Shown: positions 5,762 to 12,937 of the stretch, in pieces
Layout: the number at the start of each line of letters is the position of its first letter
Numbering within the stretch: position 1 is the first letter of the stretch
Source: RGIG2206 sp045577615
GTDB taxonomy: Bacteria > Bacillota > Clostridia > Oscillospirales > Acutalibacteraceae
Direction of reading: 5' to 3'
Assembly (NCBI GenBank): GCA_045577615.1
Contig: JAZNIT010000019.1
Location: 1 to 14,143, forward strand
Length of the DNA: 14,143 nt
Program-made: the position numbers and the translations under genes
Notes under the pieces: generated by a model
Database searches by the model: none
Told to the model about the DNA's origin: nothing
Seen by the model: only the letters and a program-made list of their open reading frames with translations

Positions 5762-6223
5762 TTATCGCAAATTCTTGAAAAAATCCTCAAGTTGAAGCTT
5801 GCATTTTTCTTCAAGCACGCCTGCGTTAACCAACGGCTTGTGGTTATAGGGCAGCTCAAACAGGTTAAAAAGGCTGCCTGCCGACCCTGCCTTCATATCG
5901 GCGGTGCCGTAAACCACTCGGTCAAGACGGGCGTTGACAATGGCCCCTGCACACATGGGGCAGGGCTCAAGAGTAACATAAAGGGTGCAGCCCGTCAGCC
6001 GCCATCCCCCAAGCCTTTCGCAGGCGGCAGAGATAGCCTCCACCTCTGCGTGAGCAAGGGCGTTGCCCAAGCCCTCGCGACGGTTGCGCCCCGTTGCGAT
6101 AACCTGACCCTCACGCACAATAACGGCGCCCACGGGCACCTCGCCATCGGCAGCCGCCTCATCGGCCAGCTCCATAGCTAAGGTCATAAACCCTTCATCC
6201 CGTTGATCAGTATAATTAGACAC
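5762..6223 (-). CDS. tadA: tRNA-specific adenosine deaminase
   Basis: TadA converts adenosine 34 to inosine in the anticodon of tRNA-Arg(ACG). The 153-residue protein shows the zinc deaminase signature H58-A-E60 and P87-C88-x2-C91, with EVPVGAVIV near the N-terminus, as in other TadA proteins. It starts with GTG (6221-6223), preceded by GGAGGT at 5-base spacing. A later ATG (residue 13) would remove part of the first helix. The start lies 40 bases inside the upstream CPBP protease gene, so the two are probably co-transcribed and translationally coupled. I see no clear terminator before the CBM9-like gene, so some read-through is possible. Confidence 0.93.
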   Translation of the reverse strand: MSNYTDQRDEGFMTLAMELADEAAADGEVPVGAVIVREGQVIATGRNRREGLGNALAHAEVEAISAACERLGGWRLTGCTLYVTLEPCPMCAGAIVNARLDRVVYGTADMKAGSAGSLFNLFELPYNHKPLVNAGVLEEKCKLQLEDFFKNLR

Positions 6224-7194
6224 GCTGTACCTCCAAAATAAATATATGAGGTGATAAAGCCACCGCTTGCAAGGGCGGCCCTGACACTTTCGCCAACGGT
6301 AAGTGCCGATTTTTCTTTGATAGCGCCAAAGGGCTTTTTATATCTCTTGCAAATCATAATCAGACCCGCAACGCCCAAAATCAAATAGATGATAAAGCAA
6401 AGTCCCGTTGCCAGCTCACCCACCCAAGGAGCACAGAAGGCACTCAGCACCGATTCCGCAGCTGCCACCAAATTGTTCAAAAAGTGAATGATCATCGCAG
6501 GCACAATGGAGCCGGTCATTACGGTAACGTAGCCTAAAACCAAGCCGAGTGCAGTGGCAAAGGGAATTTGCACAATGTTGCCGTGCATAAGTCCAAAAAG
6601 CACCGACGAGGCAATGATGGCAAAGCCCGAGCCATATTTTTTCATAGAGCCCATAATAACGCCTCTGAAAGCAAACTCCTCTACAACAGCAGGCACAACC
6701 GTAATTGCGACCACAAAAAGGATGGCGCCCACAGGGTCCCTAGGCACCTCAATCTCAGGCATAGAGGTGTCAAAGCCAAAGCTTTCAACAAGATTTACAA
6801 AGGTGTTGGTAAGAACGTTTATAATCATAGCGGCGCCAAGGGCAAGCATAATAAATGATGCCGACAGAGCAGGCTTTTTCCACCTATAAGTAACAAGGGA
6901 CGAAAGAGGCTGCTTGGTAGCCTTTGTCATAATAAAATATGGGATGGTGAAGAGCAGTATGGAATAGGCAATCTGCTGTAACATTTCACCGCTGCCGTAG
7001 TTGATGGCGTGCTCAATCTCATAGGGCAAATTACTTACATATGAGCTAAAAGCCAACAGCAGAACCGACATTATCAGATTGGATATAACCGTAACAAGCG
7101 CCCAACGGGTGCTTTCGCCGCGGGTAAGCCGTTTCATATTCAGCTTTGCGGCATCTTCAACGGGGATAGGGGAAAAGGACGGATTGGGATACAC
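6184..7194 (-). CDS. CPBP-family intramembrane metalloprotease (CAAX protease/Abi)
   Basis: This polytopic membrane protein of 336 residues carries the three CPBP motifs: E-E-F-A-F-R-G (EE at 172-173, R177), the His in GLMHGN (204), and the His in IIHFLNN (237). These residues build a glutamate/histidine active site in the membrane. Bacterial members are linked to peptide maturation, bacteriocin immunity or membrane protein control; the target here is unknown. The usual call would be the ATG at 7222-7224. That codon lies between the -10 box and the expected transcript start, so it cannot be in the mRNA. The GTG at 7192-7194, with AGGTGGAG 5 bases upstream, is chosen instead. The 3' end overlaps tadA. 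Confidence 0.9.
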   Translation of the reverse strand: MYPNPSFSPIPVEDAAKLNMKRLTRGESTRWALVTVISNLIMSVLLLAFSSYVSNLPYEIEHAINYGSGEMLQQIAYSILLFTIPYFIMTKATKQPLSSLVTYRWKKPALSASFIMLALGAAMIINVLTNTFVNLVESFGFDTSMPEIEVPRDPVGAILFVVAITVVPAVVEEFAFRGVIMGSMKKYGSGFAIIASSVLFGLMHGNIVQIPFATALGLVLGYVTVMTGSIVPAMIIHFLNNLVAAAESVLSAFCAPWVGELATGLCFIIYLILGVAGLIMICKRYKKPFGAIKEKSALTVGESVRAALASGGFITSYIYFGGTACLIILINGMKGL

Positions 7195-7224
7195 TATAAC
7201 TCCACCTTTCGTAGTTATATACAT

Positions 7225-7253
7225 ATAATATTACATTATTTTAACTATGTCAA
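7225..7253 (-). promoter_or_regulatory. promoter of the CPBP protease-tadA unit
   Basis: On the minus strand, a perfect -35 TTGACA (7248-7253), a 17-bp spacer and -10 TATTAT (7225-7230). The expected start is near 7218. This placement decides the GTG start of the protease. Confidence 0.82.
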
Positions 7254-7264
7254 ATAAAAAACAG

Positions 7265-7293
7265 TTGTCAGAGGAAGTCGTGGATGTTATAAT
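7265..7293 (+). promoter_or_regulatory. promoter of the three-gene operon
   Basis: -35 TTGTCA (7265-7270), a 17-bp spacer and a perfect -10 TATAAT (7288-7293). Its -35 lies 11 bp from that of the divergent protease promoter. Confidence 0.78.
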
Positions 7294-7331
7294 TGTTACA
7301 AATCAGTCTATTATAAATTAAGAGGTATAAA

Positions 7332-8096
7332 ATGACAGCTGTTTCTGTAATTTCCATTTTGCTTTTAGCATCCCTTTTGATAATATATCCCCTTTGCCTT
7401 AAGGGTAAAGGTCAGTTCGCTGCATTGCGCACCACCTCTGTTGGTGGTCAGCTTGTATGCGTGATGGTGGTTGTTGTGGGCCTCTTTTTGATGGCGCAAG
7501 AAAGCGTTATTTATAATAATCAGACCACAGGCCTATATGATGCCGAGGGTATCGACTTGTTTTATATGTCAAAGGCGGCAGGCATCGTGGGCCTTTGCGC
7601 CCTGCTTGCATCGATTATCTGCCTTGTGCTGCGCCTTGTTATTGACAAAAAGGGCGACCGCCTCAACAAGTGGTGGATTGTCGTTTTGCCACCCATCGCA
7701 CTTGCCGCCGATACCGCAATCGCCTTGTGGTGGATAACAAAAAATGCTCCTGCCGATTATTATGCTACCCTTGTTCCTGCTGTTTTTGGGGTGGGCTGGT
7801 GCCTTTTTGTGCTTGCTGTCAACCTCTCTTTTGCAGGCGAGCAGCTTTGGCGCCGCTTTGTGATTTTCGGCGCAAATGTACTTAATTTTATCGCAGTTGC
7901 CGCCGCTTTGCTGTGGGTAAGCCTCTTGGCAAGTGATGTTGCCAACGGCCTTTCAGATGACCTTCAAAGCGGAATGGTAGTGCTTTTGTCAGCCATCCTG
8001 CTGCTTTTTGCTGCCCCTGCTGTTATCAATCTTGCAGTGGGTATCGGCGATGTAGTAAAGATGGTAAAACAACTTAAATCCAAGGGGGAAGCATAA
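7332..8096 (+). CDS. polytopic membrane protein of unknown function
   Basis: I do not recognise a family. The 254-residue protein has about seven hydrophobic segments (roughly 3-22, 38-55, 81-104, 113-136, 144-167, 176-200, 213-238), short loops and a basic C-terminal tail. No catalytic motif is visible. The ATG has AGAGGT 7 bases upstream. It is the first gene of an operon: its TAA is followed directly by the ATG of the DUF975-like gene, so the two membrane proteins may work together. Confidence 0.8.
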   Translation: MTAVSVISILLLASLLIIYPLCLKGKGQFAALRTTSVGGQLVCVMVVVVGLFLMAQESVIYNNQTTGLYDAEGIDLFYMSKAAGIVGLCALLASIICLVLRLVIDKKGDRLNKWWIVVLPPIALAADTAIALWWITKNAPADYYATLVPAVFGVGWCLFVLAVNLSFAGEQLWRRFVIFGANVLNFIAVAAALLWVSLLASDVANGLSDDLQSGMVVLLSAILLLFAAPAVINLAVGIGDVVKMVKQLKSKGEA

Positions 8097-8864
8097 ATGT
8101 GGAACAAGGCCTTTAAGGAGTCTGCCAAAGCTCTTTTGTCGGGCTTTTGGCTGCCGGCTATAACCGTTGTATCGTTGTCGCTTGCATTGACCTATGCCAT
8201 GTCCGTGCTTGGTCAGACTTTACTTTCTACCACAGGCATTCCTGCCGACTCACCTGTTGGAGTTGTTGTAGTCCTCTTTTCAGCTATGATTGGCGGATTT
8301 TTGTCCGCTCCCGTGGTTTACGGCTTTAAGCGTATGCTGTGGCTCCGCCTCTCAGGGCAGGAGGTTACTGTCAGCGATGTGTTTTATATGTTCGGCAGAC
8401 CCGTTTTTATGATTCGCTATCTGGGAATGACGGTGCTGCGCGATATTATTATCGCCCTGCCTGCCGCTGCCCTTATAATTCCCGTTGCCATTTTCGCCTA
8501 TGTCACCGAGCAAAACCCTCAGCTGGTCAACGGCTACGGTTATGTGCCGCTGCTTTCGTTGGGCTGTGTGGCGCTTGTTATCGTTGGTATGGTTTTGATG
8601 GTGATGCAGGCTATGCGCTATACCCTTTCCGACTTCTGCCTTATTGCCGACGAGGACGGGGGAATAAAAATAGCCCTCAGAAGGTCAACTTATGTGGGCG
8701 GCAAAAATATGGGTCTGCTTGTAAAACTGTATTTCAGCCTTATTCCTCAGTATCTGCTGAGCTTAACGGGCTTCGGACAGCTTTACTCAACCCCATTTAT
8801 CACCGCCACCGTCACCTGCGCCGCCAAATGGCTGCTTAATGAAGAGGAACCAAATCAGCAATGA
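8097..8864 (+). CDS. DUF975-like integral membrane protein
   Basis: This 255-residue membrane protein has hydrophobic segments near 17-38, 54-76, 105-135 and 150-173, and a hydrophobic C-terminal part (208-245). Residues 174-205 (RYTLSDFCLIADEDGGIKIA and the following RRSTYVGGKNM) resemble the DUF975 hallmark, in which a tyrosine and acidic residues precede an S-x-x-x-M-x-G-N-type stretch. The family is common in Firmicutes and its function is not established. GGGGGA precedes the ATG, which abuts the previous stop codon. The gene overlaps the next one by 4 bases (ATGA), indicating translational coupling. Confidence 0.72.
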   Translation: MWNKAFKESAKALLSGFWLPAITVVSLSLALTYAMSVLGQTLLSTTGIPADSPVGVVVVLFSAMIGGFLSAPVVYGFKRMLWLRLSGQEVTVSDVFYMFGRPVFMIRYLGMTVLRDIIIALPAAALIIPVAIFAYVTEQNPQLVNGYGYVPLLSLGCVALVIVGMVLMVMQAMRYTLSDFCLIADEDGGIKIALRRSTYVGGKNMGLLVKLYFSLIPQYLLSLTGFGQLYSTPFITATVTCAAKWLLNEEEPNQQ

Positions 8865-9370
8865 ATATAATTCTTATTGGAATGCCCGGCTGCGGCAAAA
8901 GCACCGCAGGAGTAGTGCTTGCCAAGCGCCTCGGCTATGGTTTTGTGGATGCCGATCTGGTTATTCAGGCTCAGCAAGGCCGCCTTTTGCAAACGATTAT
9001 TGATACCGACGGCACCGCCGCCTTGCTTAAGGCAGAGGGGGAGGCGCTGCAATCCATCAACTGCCAAAACTCCGTTATTGCAACGGGGGGCAGCGCCGTT
9101 TTTTCGGCAGAGGGGATGGCTCACCTTAAGAAAAACGGCAAGGCAGTTTATATAAAACTGCCCCTTGAGCAGCTGCGTGAGCGGCTGGGGGATATGTCCA
9201 CCCGCGGCGTGGCAGGAGCAGAGGAAAAATCCTTGGCAGAAATTTATGCCGAGCGCACACCTTTGTATGAAAAGTGGGCGGATATAACGGTTGATGCCGC
9301 CGATTTGACCATAACAGAGGTAACTAACCGAATAATCGGTGAAATAACTGTTGCACAACCGACCAAATGA
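8861..9370 (+). CDS. shikimate-kinase-like P-loop protein, substrate site degenerate
   Basis: The 169-residue size and the motif order fit the shikimate kinase fold: Walker A G7-MPGCGKST, D30-A-D32, G76-G77 after IAT, a LID arginine R115 (STRG), and R132 in the ERTPLYEKWAD stretch. However, the shikimate-anchoring G-E-x2-F-R-x2-E segment reads G51-T-A-A-L-L-K-A-E59, so the conserved Phe-Arg is Leu-Leu. The GGG loop reads GGS, and the usual R-P-L of the LID is R-G-V. Clostridia often carry such a paralogue annotated as shikimate kinase. I call it a small-molecule kinase of the family with unproven substrate. It is the last gene of an operon with two membrane proteins, not of an aromatic pathway cluster. 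Confidence 0.78.
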   Translation: MNIILIGMPGCGKSTAGVVLAKRLGYGFVDADLVIQAQQGRLLQTIIDTDGTAALLKAEGEALQSINCQNSVIATGGSAVFSAEGMAHLKKNGKAVYIKLPLEQLRERLGDMSTRGVAGAEEKSLAEIYAERTPLYEKWADITVDAADLTITEVTNRIIGEITVAQPTK

Positions 9371-9379
9371 TGGTAATAT
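9351..9379 (+). promoter_or_regulatory. promoter of the small membrane protein gene at 9412
   Basis: -35 TTGCAC (9351-9356), a 17-bp spacer and -10 TAATAT (9374-9379). It starts inside the 3' end of the shikimate-kinase-like gene, so the next gene can be read separately. Confidence 0.55.
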
Positions 9380-9411
9380 AAATATACTTAATTGATTATA
9401 GGGGGCTTATT

Positions 9412-9999
9412 ATGGCTTTCGGACGAAATAAAGACGAGGTTTTTCAGCGCGTAGCAACCGTAAAGGAAGAGGTTGAAAAGCCCGTAAAAAAGAAAAAGAA
9501 AACGGAAGAGGCAGAGCAGCCTGCAGTTGATACGGGTATGTGGCGCTCGACAGGCGGCGACCGCGCCCAACAGATAGAGGCTCGCCCCGCAGCACCTGAC
9601 GCATCCGCACCTGCTCAAACTGCTGCACCCGCACCCGAGGGCGTGCGCGAGGTTGGCTCCGCCCCTGTGGATACCCGTCCGCAAATCACCTATACCCTTG
9701 AGGACGAGGGCGAAATCACAGGCGGTATGTATTCCGACAGCGGCCGCACCGTTACAATGGCAATGCGCATTGTGTCCTATCTGTTTTATATCTGCTCACC
9801 CCTTTACTTTGTGGGCAAGATTTTCGAGATTATCGGCACCGATGCAAAGAATATCACCACAGGCTTTGCCGTAAGCACCGTTGTAAGCGGTGTAATCGGC
9901 GCAGTTTTGCTTGCTTCAGCAGGCATTCTTGTGGTCGCCCTTATCAAAATTTTGCAAAACCTTATGGCCCTGCAAAAGAAAAAGAAAAAAAGAAAATAA
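9412..9999 (+). CDS. two-helix membrane protein with charged N-terminal region, unknown function
   Basis: I do not recognise a family. The 195-residue protein has a hydrophilic first half: a charged start with a lysine run (26-30), then an Ala/Pro-rich disordered stretch (about 58-76) and an acidic patch (97-101). Two hydrophobic segments follow (about 117-140 and 152-181), then a very basic tail of KKKKKKRK type. There is no signal peptide; with both ends basic, both termini should face the cytoplasm. The start ATG has GGGGG 5-9 bases upstream, an unusually weak site. A strong terminator ends the unit. Confidence 0.72.
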   Translation: MAFGRNKDEVFQRVATVKEEVEKPVKKKKKTEEAEQPAVDTGMWRSTGGDRAQQIEARPAAPDASAPAQTAAPAPEGVREVGSAPVDTRPQITYTLEDEGEITGGMYSDSGRTVTMAMRIVSYLFYICSPLYFVGKIFEIIGTDAKNITTGFAVSTVVSGVIGAVLLASAGILVVALIKILQNLMALQKKKKKRK

Positions 10000-10003
10000 T
10001 TTT

Positions 10004-10032
10004 AAAAGCACCTGCATCGCAGGTGCTTTTTT
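10004..10032 (+). terminator. strong Rho-independent terminator
   Basis: AAAAGCACCTGC (10004-10015), an ATC loop, then GCAGGTGCTTTT (10019-10030): a perfect 12-bp stem running into a T tract, 4 bases after the stop codon. Confidence 0.95.
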
Positions 10033-10050
10033 ATGCCCCGCCACGCCTTG

Positions 10051-10130
10051 CATCGCACCCAATCCAACCTTGTAGGGGGCGGCGCCCACGACGCCCCGCC
10101 TTGCCTCCCACTGCACCCAATCCAACTCCC
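10051..10130. repeat. further copy of the GC-rich intergenic repeat
   Basis: Positions 10051-10099 match the 55-bp units at 4159-4268, including GTAGGGGGCGGCGCCCACGA and CGCCCCGC. They lack a few bases near the start and have ATCC for TTCC. A degenerate partial unit follows, with CACCCAATCCAACTCCC up to 10130. As at the first site, it follows a terminator directly. Confidence 0.75.
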
Positions 10131-10180
10131 ATAAAAATACACCTACTCGTCCTTATTTTGCATAAATTTGCAGAAATTTC

Positions 10181-10209
10181 TTGAAACGCAGGGCAAACAA
10201 TGATAAAAT
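10181..10209 (+). promoter_or_regulatory. promoter of the Nudix gene
   Basis: -35 TTGAAA (10181-10186), a 17-bp spacer and -10 TAAAAT (10204-10209). The expected start near 10216 falls at the edge of the AAAAGGA ribosome site, giving a very short leader of about 15 bases. Confidence 0.65.
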
Positions 10210-10230
10210 GTTCAAAAGGACTGATGAAAA

Positions 10231-10758
10231 GTGGCAGAATTTTGGGATGTTTATGACGAACACCGAGTGCCCAGTGGACGCTTGCACAAGCGGGGTGCTC
10301 CTCTAAAAAAAGATGAATATCATTTGGTGGTAGACGTTGTTGTAATCAACACCGACGGCCGCGTGCTCATCGACCGCCGCTCGCCGCAAAAGCGCAACTG
10401 CCCCAATTATTGGGAGTTCACAAGTGGCTCGGTGCTTGCAGGGGAGCAAAGCCGTCAGGGAGCCCTGCGTGAGCTTAGTGAAGAGCTGGGCCTGCATGTA
10501 GATGCGGACAGTTTAAAATTGCTTGGCAGCACAAGGGTGGACCACCGCTTGGTTGACACCTATATGCTCATTATGCCCGTTGACCCTGCCCAACTTTCTC
10601 TGCAAGCTGACGAGGTGGCAGAGGCCAAGCTTGTAACCCTTCAGCAGCTTGACGAGATATGCCGCACGGGCTACACCTGGTGCCGCACCACCCTGCGCAA
10701 CTACCGCAAAATTATTGAAGATACCGTCAGCCGACTTAAGCACGGCAAACCCGCATAA
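10231..10758 (+). CDS. Nudix hydrolase of the IDI-like group
   Basis: The 175-residue protein has a complete Nudix box, G66-x5-E72-x7-R80-E-L-x-E84-E85-L-G-L, which binds metal and cleaves nucleoside-diphosphate-X bonds. The N-terminus (FWDVYDEHRVPSGRLHKRG followed by YHLVVDVVV) resembles the isopentenyl-diphosphate-isomerase-like Nudix proteins typified by YfcD. True IDI activity is not implied. The substrate is unknown. The start is GTG (10231) with AAAAGGA 10 bases upstream; an ATG at 10224 is in another frame with a stop soon after. It stands alone between its own promoter and terminator. Confidence 0.88.
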   Translation: MAEFWDVYDEHRVPSGRLHKRGAPLKKDEYHLVVDVVVINTDGRVLIDRRSPQKRNCPNYWEFTSGSVLAGEQSRQGALRELSEELGLHVDADSLKLLGSTRVDHRLVDTYMLIMPVDPAQLSLQADEVAEAKLVTLQQLDEICRTGYTWCRTTLRNYRKIIEDTVSRLKHGKPA

Positions 10759-10767
10759 ATGAAAGTT

Positions 10768-10803
10768 AACCCTCTAAGTATTACTTAGAGGGTTGTTTTG
10801 TTA
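10768..10803 (+). terminator. Rho-independent terminator of the Nudix gene
   Basis: AACCCTCTAAGT (10768-10779) pairs perfectly with ACTTAGAGGGTT (10783-10794) around ATT, followed by GTTTTGTT. Confidence 0.92.
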
Positions 10804-10832
10804 AATCGTGCAAAAAAATTGCATTCCGTTTA

Positions 10833-10860
10833 TTGCTTTTTTCTTTTAATGTGCTAAAAT
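10833..10860 (+). promoter_or_regulatory. possible promoter of the GH110-like gene
   Basis: -35 TTGCTT (10833-10838), a 16-bp spacer and -10 TAAAAT (10855-10860). It is weaker than the others in the window. The leader is about 25 bases. Confidence 0.45.
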
Positions 10861-10891
10861 CAAAATAACGAACCGTTTTGGAGGGACGGAT

Positions 10892-12502
10892 ATGGAAAAG
10901 ATAATTGTAACTCAGCAAATGATGGGGGATAACGCAACCCCTATACTTGAAAAAATCATTGCCGACGCTCCCGACGGAGCCACCGTCACCTTTGAGTCGG
11001 GCGTGTATAGCTTGCCCCGAACCGTGATGATAGAGGGCAAGCGCGACCTTACTCTTGAAGGCACGGGCGCAATTCTTTCTCCCTATTTCAGCCTTCAGAC
11101 GGGTGCCGACGACGGAGCCTGCGTGTTCGATCTGCTTGAGTGCAAAAACCTCACCATCCGCGGATTTGACGTGTCGGGCACCGAGCCTGCAAACGTGGCA
11201 GGCACCGTTATAGGCGCCACCGAGGAATATGTTGACGTGCGCCTGAATGCTGACAGAGATTATACAGGCGAGGAGCAAATCATCGCAGGTATGATTTTCA
11301 ACGACGATTGGTCCCCCAAGCGTTACCATTGGATTTCTGCTCCCTTTGACGACACCAAGCTGTCCAACATTGGCGGCGAGTTGGCTTGCGCCGCCCCCAA
11401 AAAGCTTGACTGCCCCCACGAAATGCTTGACGGCAAGCATGTGCGCATCTATACACAGCTGCTCAAATGCTACGATTGGGCAAAAAGCGTGGCAACCCTT
11501 AAGCCGGGCACAAAGTGCAACCTTTCCCACTCCTATTACGGACTGTCTGCCTTCGTTTTCAGGCAGTGCGACGGGGTGCTTATTGAGAACGTAACCATGG
11601 CAAACTTTGGCGGCTTCGGCTTTACAATTTTGCCCTGCTGCCGCGACTTCACCTTCCGCGGCCTGCGCTTTGCCACCGACTGCCGTGAGCGTCAGCCCTA
11701 TGCCCTCAACAGTGACGGCATTCATACCACAGGTCTTGCGGGCAAGCTGATTATAGAGGATTGTCAGCTTGATTGCATTGGCGACGACAAGCTTAATGTT
11801 CACACTCAGGCGATGACGGTTACAAAGGTTTATGACGAGGGAATGACCTTGATTTTTGACAAAAAGAACGGCGAGGTTTCTCCCTACTGGTCAGAGGCAG
11901 GGGATGTTCTTCGCATCTATGACCCCGCAACCCTTGAGCTTAAGGGCAAGGTAAAAATCACCTCTGCCGACCGAGGCAACATAACCTTTGAGCCACACAG
12001 CGTGGATATAAAAGAGGGGGATTACGTTTCCAACGACAAATATTACCCCGATGTAATCATCCGCAACTGCACCTTCTGGCGCAACCGTGGCCGCCACATC
12101 GTTTTGCAGGGCACCGACAATCTGCTTATTGAGAATTGTACCTTTAACAACGGCGGACCTTGGGCGGTATATCTGTCCAGCGCCTTTGAGTATTGGCTTG
12201 AGGTTGGCCCCCTGTCCAACGCCACCATCCGCAACAATCTTTTCCGCGATATTCGGAATAGAGAGGATGACGGACGAAGCACGGTTTTTGTTCGCATCAA
12301 CGGCAAAAGCCATCAGGATATTCCCCCCATTCACAAGAATATCACCATCGAAAACAACCGTTTTGAGAATATCTGCGGCCGCCCCATCGCAGTGCAGCTG
12401 ACCGATGGCGTAAGGGTGCAAAACAACACCTTTATCAACTGTCAGATTTCTGATGTAGATATCCAACGCTGCATAAACGTAATCTGCGAAAACAATAAGT
12501 AA
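10892..12502 (+). CDS. right-handed beta-helix protein, GH110-like (putative alpha-galactosidase)
   Basis: The 536-residue protein has repeated beta-helix coils with I-x-N-N/C-x-F patterns (for example around 388-395, 411-418, 444-451, 483-491 and 507-514). The centre has SDGIHTTG (D275) and GDDKLNVH (D298, D299), followed by WRNRGRHIVLQGTDNLLIEN (residues 396-415), EVGP and ATIRNNLF. This order resembles GH110, whose members remove alpha-1,3-linked galactose, for example from blood-group B or linear B structures. The spacing of 23 and 24 residues between the aspartates agrees with what I recall of the GH110 catalytic set. Unlike most GH110 enzymes it has no signal peptide, so it should act in the cytoplasm on imported oligosaccharides. 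GGAGGG lies 6 bases before the ATG. Another beta-helix hydrolase or lyase remains possible. Confidence 0.78.
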   Translation: MEKIIVTQQMMGDNATPILEKIIADAPDGATVTFESGVYSLPRTVMIEGKRDLTLEGTGAILSPYFSLQTGADDGACVFDLLECKNLTIRGFDVSGTEPANVAGTVIGATEEYVDVRLNADRDYTGEEQIIAGMIFNDDWSPKRYHWISAPFDDTKLSNIGGELACAAPKKLDCPHEMLDGKHVRIYTQLLKCYDWAKSVATLKPGTKCNLSHSYYGLSAFVFRQCDGVLIENVTMANFGGFGFTILPCCRDFTFRGLRFATDCRERQPYALNSDGIHTTGLAGKLIIEDCQLDCIGDDKLNVHTQAMTVTKVYDEGMTLIFDKKNGEVSPYWSEAGDVLRIYDPATLELKGKVKITSADRGNITFEPHSVDIKEGDYVSNDKYYPDVIIRNCTFWRNRGRHIVLQGTDNLLIENCTFNNGGPWAVYLSSAFEYWLEVGPLSNATIRNNLFRDIRNREDDGRSTVFVRINGKSHQDIPPIHKNITIENNRFENICGRPIAVQLTDGVRVQNNTFINCQISDVDIQRCINVICENNK

Positions 12503-12590
12503 AAAAACCGAATCAACAAATTTTAACAAAACAACATCAAAAAATTGCTAATTATAAACGCGACTCTTTCGCTAAAAATATTAAGGCAAA

Positions 12591-12605
12591 CGCAAAATAT
12601 TTGCG
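12591..12605. promoter_or_regulatory. inverted repeat before the spore protein gene
   Basis: CGCAAA-ATA-TTTGCG is a perfect palindrome immediately upstream of the ribosome site of the spore protein gene. It could be a regulator site or a small leader hairpin. I could not identify a convincing sigma-G promoter in 12503-12622. Confidence 0.35.
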
Positions 12606-12622
12606 AAGGAGTGAATCAAATA

Positions 12623-12874
12623 ATGGCTAACAAGAACGTAGTTCCCGAGGCTCGCGAGGCTCTCAACCGTTTCAAGATGGAAGCAGCTTCCGAAGTAGGC
12701 GTTAATCTTAAGCAGGGCTATAATGGTGACCTTACCTCTAAGCAGGCAGGCTCTATCGGCGGTCAGATGGTAAATAACATCTGTCCTGTACGACATATGA
12801 ATTTCACTCGTAAAAATCGCACTGTAAAAGGCTATGAAAGGCAGATTACATACGGATTTAGAGTGGTTGTATAG
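12623..12874 (+). CDS. alpha/beta-type small acid-soluble spore protein with an aberrant C-terminus
   Basis: Such proteins coat DNA in dormant spores and are degraded by the protease GPR at germination. The first ~50 residues are canonical: VVPEA, FKMEAASEVGV with the GPR-type cleavage site (E-A-A-S-E-V-G-V), GDLTSKQAGSIGGQMV. Normally the protein continues M-V-K-x-M-I and ends within about 15-20 residues. Here the DNA-binding second helix breaks off after GGQMVNN, and an unrelated, basic and more AT-rich tail (ICPVRHMNF up to TYGFRVVV) takes over in frame, giving 83 residues. This looks like a recombination or insertion junction near 12775, so function is doubtful. AAGGAG lies 11 bases before the ATG. 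It marks the organism as a spore former. Confidence 0.8.
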   Translation: MANKNVVPEAREALNRFKMEAASEVGVNLKQGYNGDLTSKQAGSIGGQMVNNICPVRHMNFTRKNRTVKGYERQITYGFRVVV

Positions 12875-12880
12875 ATATTA

Positions 12881-12916
12881 TTAAAGGCACGAACTGTGGA
12901 AAGTTCGTGCCTTTAA
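12881..12916. terminator. perfect 15-bp hairpin between convergent genes
   Basis: TTAAAGGCACGAACT (12881-12895) and AGTTCGTGCCTTTAA (12902-12916) pair perfectly around a 6-base loop. It lies between the ends of the plus-strand spore gene and the minus-strand toxin gene and may end both transcripts, though the T tracts are short. Confidence 0.75.
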
Positions 12917-12937
12917 ATCGTCATAAGCTTATCTGTA

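Noticed and set aside
8097..9370. Defence system built from the membrane proteins and the kinase-like protein
   Set aside because: No nuclease, sensor or pore-forming motif is visible, and the kinase fold is a common clostridial paralogue. Nothing beyond adjacency supports it.
10781..11803. Long minus-strand open frame (340 codons)
   Set aside because: It lies opposite the beta-helix gene, crosses a terminator and a promoter, shows no family motif and has no ribosome site. The plus-strand reading has clear motifs.
11891..12529. Minus-strand open frame of 212 codons
   Set aside because: It is the antisense shadow of the beta-helix gene; no motif, no ribosome site.
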